Shown here: piece after piece, positions 61,918 through 64,000 of the stretch
How positions within the stretch are numbered: the stretch's first letter is position 1
How the letters are laid out: the number at the start of each line of letters is the position of its first letter
Assembly: GCF_000498535.1 (NCBI RefSeq)
Contig: NZ_AVGG01000017.1
Coordinates: 62,001-126,000 of the forward strand
DNA: 64,000 nucleotides
Source of the DNA: Flavobacterium limnosediminis JC2902
Lineage (GTDB): Bacteria; Bacteroidota; Bacteroidia; Flavobacteriales; Flavobacteriaceae
Reading direction: 5' to 3'
The notes under the pieces: generated by a model
What the model was told of the DNA's origin: nothing
The model's database searches: none
What the model saw: the letters and a program-made list of their open reading frames with translations, nothing else
Position numbers and translations under genes: made by a program

Positions 61918-62832
61918 TTAAAAACGCCACACCAAAATACGGCTCACTTTATTTCCCTGTTCCATATCGATGGTTTTTACATTGGTGGCATTTACTTTTT
62001 TCAGTACCGTATATAAAGGTTTCAGATTTTCTTTTTTGGAAACGAGTGATGAAAATGCTTTGCATTGTGTTTTGAAATGCACGCTTTCGTAAATCATATT
62101 GGTGATAAAAGCTAGTTCGCCGCCTTCGTACCACAGTTCGTTATTTTGTCCGCTGAAGTTTAAAACCGGTTTTCCTTCCACGGTTTTTCCTAAATTTTTC
62201 AGTTTTCGTGTGGTTCCTTTTGTGGCTTCTTCTTTGGAGTTGTGAAACGGCGGGTTGCAGATGGTCATGTCAAAATGTTCCCCCGGTTGGATAATCCCTT
62301 TGAAAATGTTGCGTTTGCTTTCCTGAAGTCGTACAGTAATCGCATCTTTCAATTCCGGATTTTTACTGATGATGGTTTCGGCGGTTTGTTTTGCCGGTTT
62401 GTCCACTTCGGTTCCGACAAATTCCCAACCGTATTCCTGATGCCCGATGATGGGATAAATGCAATTCGCTCCCACACCGATATCCAGAATTCGGATGTTG
62501 GTTCCTGTTGGGATTGTACCATTATTGTTTTCACCGAGAACATCTGCGATGTAATGAATATAATCGGCGCGCCCCGGAATAGGAGGGCAGAGGTTGGTTT
62601 TCGGTAATTCCCAATAACTGATGTTGTAAAAGTGTTTCAGTAAGGCTTTGTTTAAAGCACGAACCGCATCAGGATTGGCAAAATCAATACTTTCGTTTCC
62701 AAATTTATTCACTCCCACAAACGGTTTCAGTTCAGGCGAAGTTTCGATTAAGGTGTTGAAATCGTAATTGCCATTGTGTTTGTTTCTCGGATGTAAACTC
62801 TTTTGCGGAGTATCGTTTTTTGTGTTTTTCAT
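61918..62832 (-). CDS. rlmF: 23S rRNA (adenine-1618-N6)-methyltransferase RlmF
   Basis: 304 aa. RlmF-type SAM methyltransferase: RADYIHYIADVLGENN, IRILDIGVGANCIYPIIG for motif I, and the catalytic NPPF in DMTICNPPFHNSKEEA. The N-terminus (KSLHPRNKHNGNYDFNTLI) is the family's characteristic start. It methylates A1618 of 23S rRNA. Length is standard. Confidence 0.93.
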   Translation of the reverse strand: MKNTKNDTPQKSLHPRNKHNGNYDFNTLIETSPELKPFVGVNKFGNESIDFANPDAVRALNKALLKHFYNISYWELPKTNLCPPIPGRADYIHYIADVLGENNNGTIPTGTNIRILDIGVGANCIYPIIGHQEYGWEFVGTEVDKPAKQTAETIISKNPELKDAITVRLQESKRNIFKGIIQPGEHFDMTICNPPFHNSKEEATKGTTRKLKNLGKTVEGKPVLNFSGQNNELWYEGGELAFITNMIYESVHFKTQCKAFSSLVSKKENLKPLYTVLKKVNATNVKTIDMEQGNKVSRILVWRF

Positions 62833-63342
62833 GGGAATGGAATTGGGGTCAAAGGTAAGGAAAAGTATTCAGTGGTCAGTGGTTAGTTACAGTGTTCAGT
62901 CGCAGTTGTCAGTTGTCAGTGATCGGATAAAGATTGCAAATTTTGTTTTCAAATCGCAATGGAATAGCTGCGGTTGGGAATTTAAAGTTTCCAAAAAGTA
63001 AAATGGTTTTCCGTTTAGCCCTGATTGCAGTGGAAATCCTGGCTTTGTGAGATTGCTTCGCAAGTTCGCACTGACAGATTGGAACGGAAAGCAGGAATAG
63101 GGTTTGCTGATAAGTTCCGAACCTTTCGCTTCAAAGAATACAGAAATCATTGTTTGTTTACTTTGAGAATATGCAGAGTAATATTGTTAAAAATGTGTAA
63201 ATATCTCTAAAAAAATATTAAATTTACTCTTGTTGATTTGGGAGCTCCACCAAATTGCATTTCCTACATATAGTTTTTAACTGAGAGAAAGTTAGCGGTT
63301 ACCATTGTTTTGTCGTTTTAATTAAATTTTAAAATACAGCAA
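62833..63342. other. non-coding gap with repeat-like spacer sequence
   Basis: About 510 nt. Starts with a CAGT-rich low-complexity run (62870-62926), then a segment (63015-63105) with AGCCCTGATTGCAGTGG and CGGAAAGCAGG motifs that look like a dispersed flavobacterial intergenic element, then an A+T-rich leader before the antiporter gene. An 84-codon minus-strand frame here has no signs of coding. Confidence 0.5.
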
Positions 63343-64000
63343 ATGTCAACTATTACAACTATTTTACGAGAGCACCCTGAATTGGCAATTTTTTTGATGT
63401 TGGCCTTGGGGTTTTCTTTGGGGCGAATCAAAATAGGGTCGTTTAAAATTGGTGTTGTTTTAGGGACTTTGTTTGCAGGAGTTCTTATCGGACAATTGGT
63501 TATTGAAGTACCCGATATCGTAAAAACAGTTTTTTTCGATTTGTTTCTTTTTGCAACGGGATATAAGGTAGGGCCTCAGTTTTTTCAGGGACTTAAGAAA
63601 AATGCATTCCCACAATTAATGTTAACAGTGGTTATTTGTGTTTCCTGTTTATTGATAGCCTTTGCAATGTCCAAATTTTTAGGCTATGATGTAGGAACGG
63701 CTGCCGGTCTTTTGGCAGGTGCTTTTTCTGAATCCACAATTATCGGAACCGCTTCGGAATCAATTAATCAACTTCCGATTTCCGATATCGAAAAATCAAA
63801 TTTAATACATAATATTCCGGTTGCTTATGCTGCAACTTATCTCATTGGGGCTACCTCTTTTGTATTTTTTATGACGACCATTGCTCCTAAATTATTGGGG
63901 GTAAATTTGGTGGAGGAAAGTCAGAAATTGAGCCAGTCCCTAACCGGAGAAACAGAACACGAGCCCGGAATCGATTCAGCTTATCGAAGATGGATCATCA
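63343..64000 (+). CDS. AspT-type (aspartate:alanine antiporter family) transporter, 5' part
   Basis: Partial, 219 codons to the window edge. Starts MSTITTILREHPELAIFLMLALGFSLGRIKIGSFKIG, followed by helices GVVLGTLFAGVLIGQLVI and FDLFLFATGYKVGPQFFQGLKKNAFPQLMLTVVICV, and GAFSESTIIGTASESI, the repeat signature of the AspT/YidE/YbjL family. The open frame runs off the end. In other bacteria AspT exchanges aspartate for alanine beside an aspartate decarboxylase, which would lie beyond the window. Confidence 0.88.
   Translation, partial: MSTITTILREHPELAIFLMLALGFSLGRIKIGSFKIGVVLGTLFAGVLIGQLVIEVPDIVKTVFFDLFLFATGYKVGPQFFQGLKKNAFPQLMLTVVICVSCLLIAFAMSKFLGYDVGTAAGLLAGAFSESTIIGTASESINQLPISDIEKSNLIHNIPVAYAATYLIGATSFVFFMTTIAPKLLGVNLVEESQKLSQSLTGETEHEPGIDSAYRRWII

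Noticed and set aside
62896-63150. 84-codon ORF on the minus strand
   Set aside because: Lies in repeat-like intergenic sequence, low-complexity start, no similarity to known folds.

Overview
The window comes from the chromosome of a member of the Flavobacteriaceae, most likely Flavobacterium or a close relative. Several C-terminal type IX secretion (T9SS) sorting domains, lipoproteins with acidic +2 residues, the zeaxanthin-type carotenoid genes, a split transketolase, and many promoters with the Bacteroidetes -7 box TAnnTTTG all point that way. I see no rRNA and no CRISPR. Three tRNA genes are present: Leu-GAG and two identical Lys-TTT.

Layout. 1-6300: envelope cytochrome and surface-protein genes (mono- and diheme c-type lipoproteins, an OB-fold protein, ankyrin repeats, a DOMON-like T9SS protein, a DUF5777 barrel, an FG-GAP/ASPIC T9SS protein). 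6389-8679: thioesterase, small membrane protein and rmuC. 9020-9170: a free-standing, very 6S-like RNA gene. 9258-15308: a copper module (AraC-type regulator with a metal-binding N-terminus, CopA ATPase, HMA chaperone, DUF3347 protein, multicopper oxidase fused to a CopB-like barrel). 15292-22312: histidine kinase, VOC/SRPBCC genes, rRNA and tRNA modification enzymes, an acyltransferase and a cassette-like lipoprotein insert.

22575-34929 is a cobalamin salvage region: a BtuFCD-type ABC transporter, CobU, a BluB-CobT fusion, CobS, CobC, then a cobalamin riboswitch with a clear promoter in front of a BtuB-type TonB receptor and a BtuG-like beta-propeller lipoprotein. 35106-37125: an ECF sigma operon with two DUF4252 proteins. 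37178-42124: carotenoid genes crtZ, crtB, crtI and crtY, with a MerR-family regulator that keeps the B12-ligand signature of CarH photoreceptors. The B12 genes and the carotenoid genes are therefore plausibly linked functionally, with salvaged B12 supplying the light sensor of pigment synthesis.

42184-53916 is mostly housekeeping: tRNAs, aroK, a phosphoribosyltransferase, methyltransferase, S4 protein, FKBP lipoprotein, split transketolase, tgt (lacking its zinc cysteines), an LptF/G permease, a DMT transporter, accA and dnaB. 53917-59418 is an accessory stretch. It holds two related structured leader sequences in front of two unrelated genes (one a P-loop ATPase), a REP-associated transposase with REP hairpins, a 298-bp tandem duplication, an uncharacterised helical protein and a 21-bp minisatellite. 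The window ends with an exported protein, an AhpD-like enzyme, a Crp/Fnr regulator, rlmF, and the start of an AspT-type antiporter cut by the window edge.

All calls come from reading the sequence; no database search was run.
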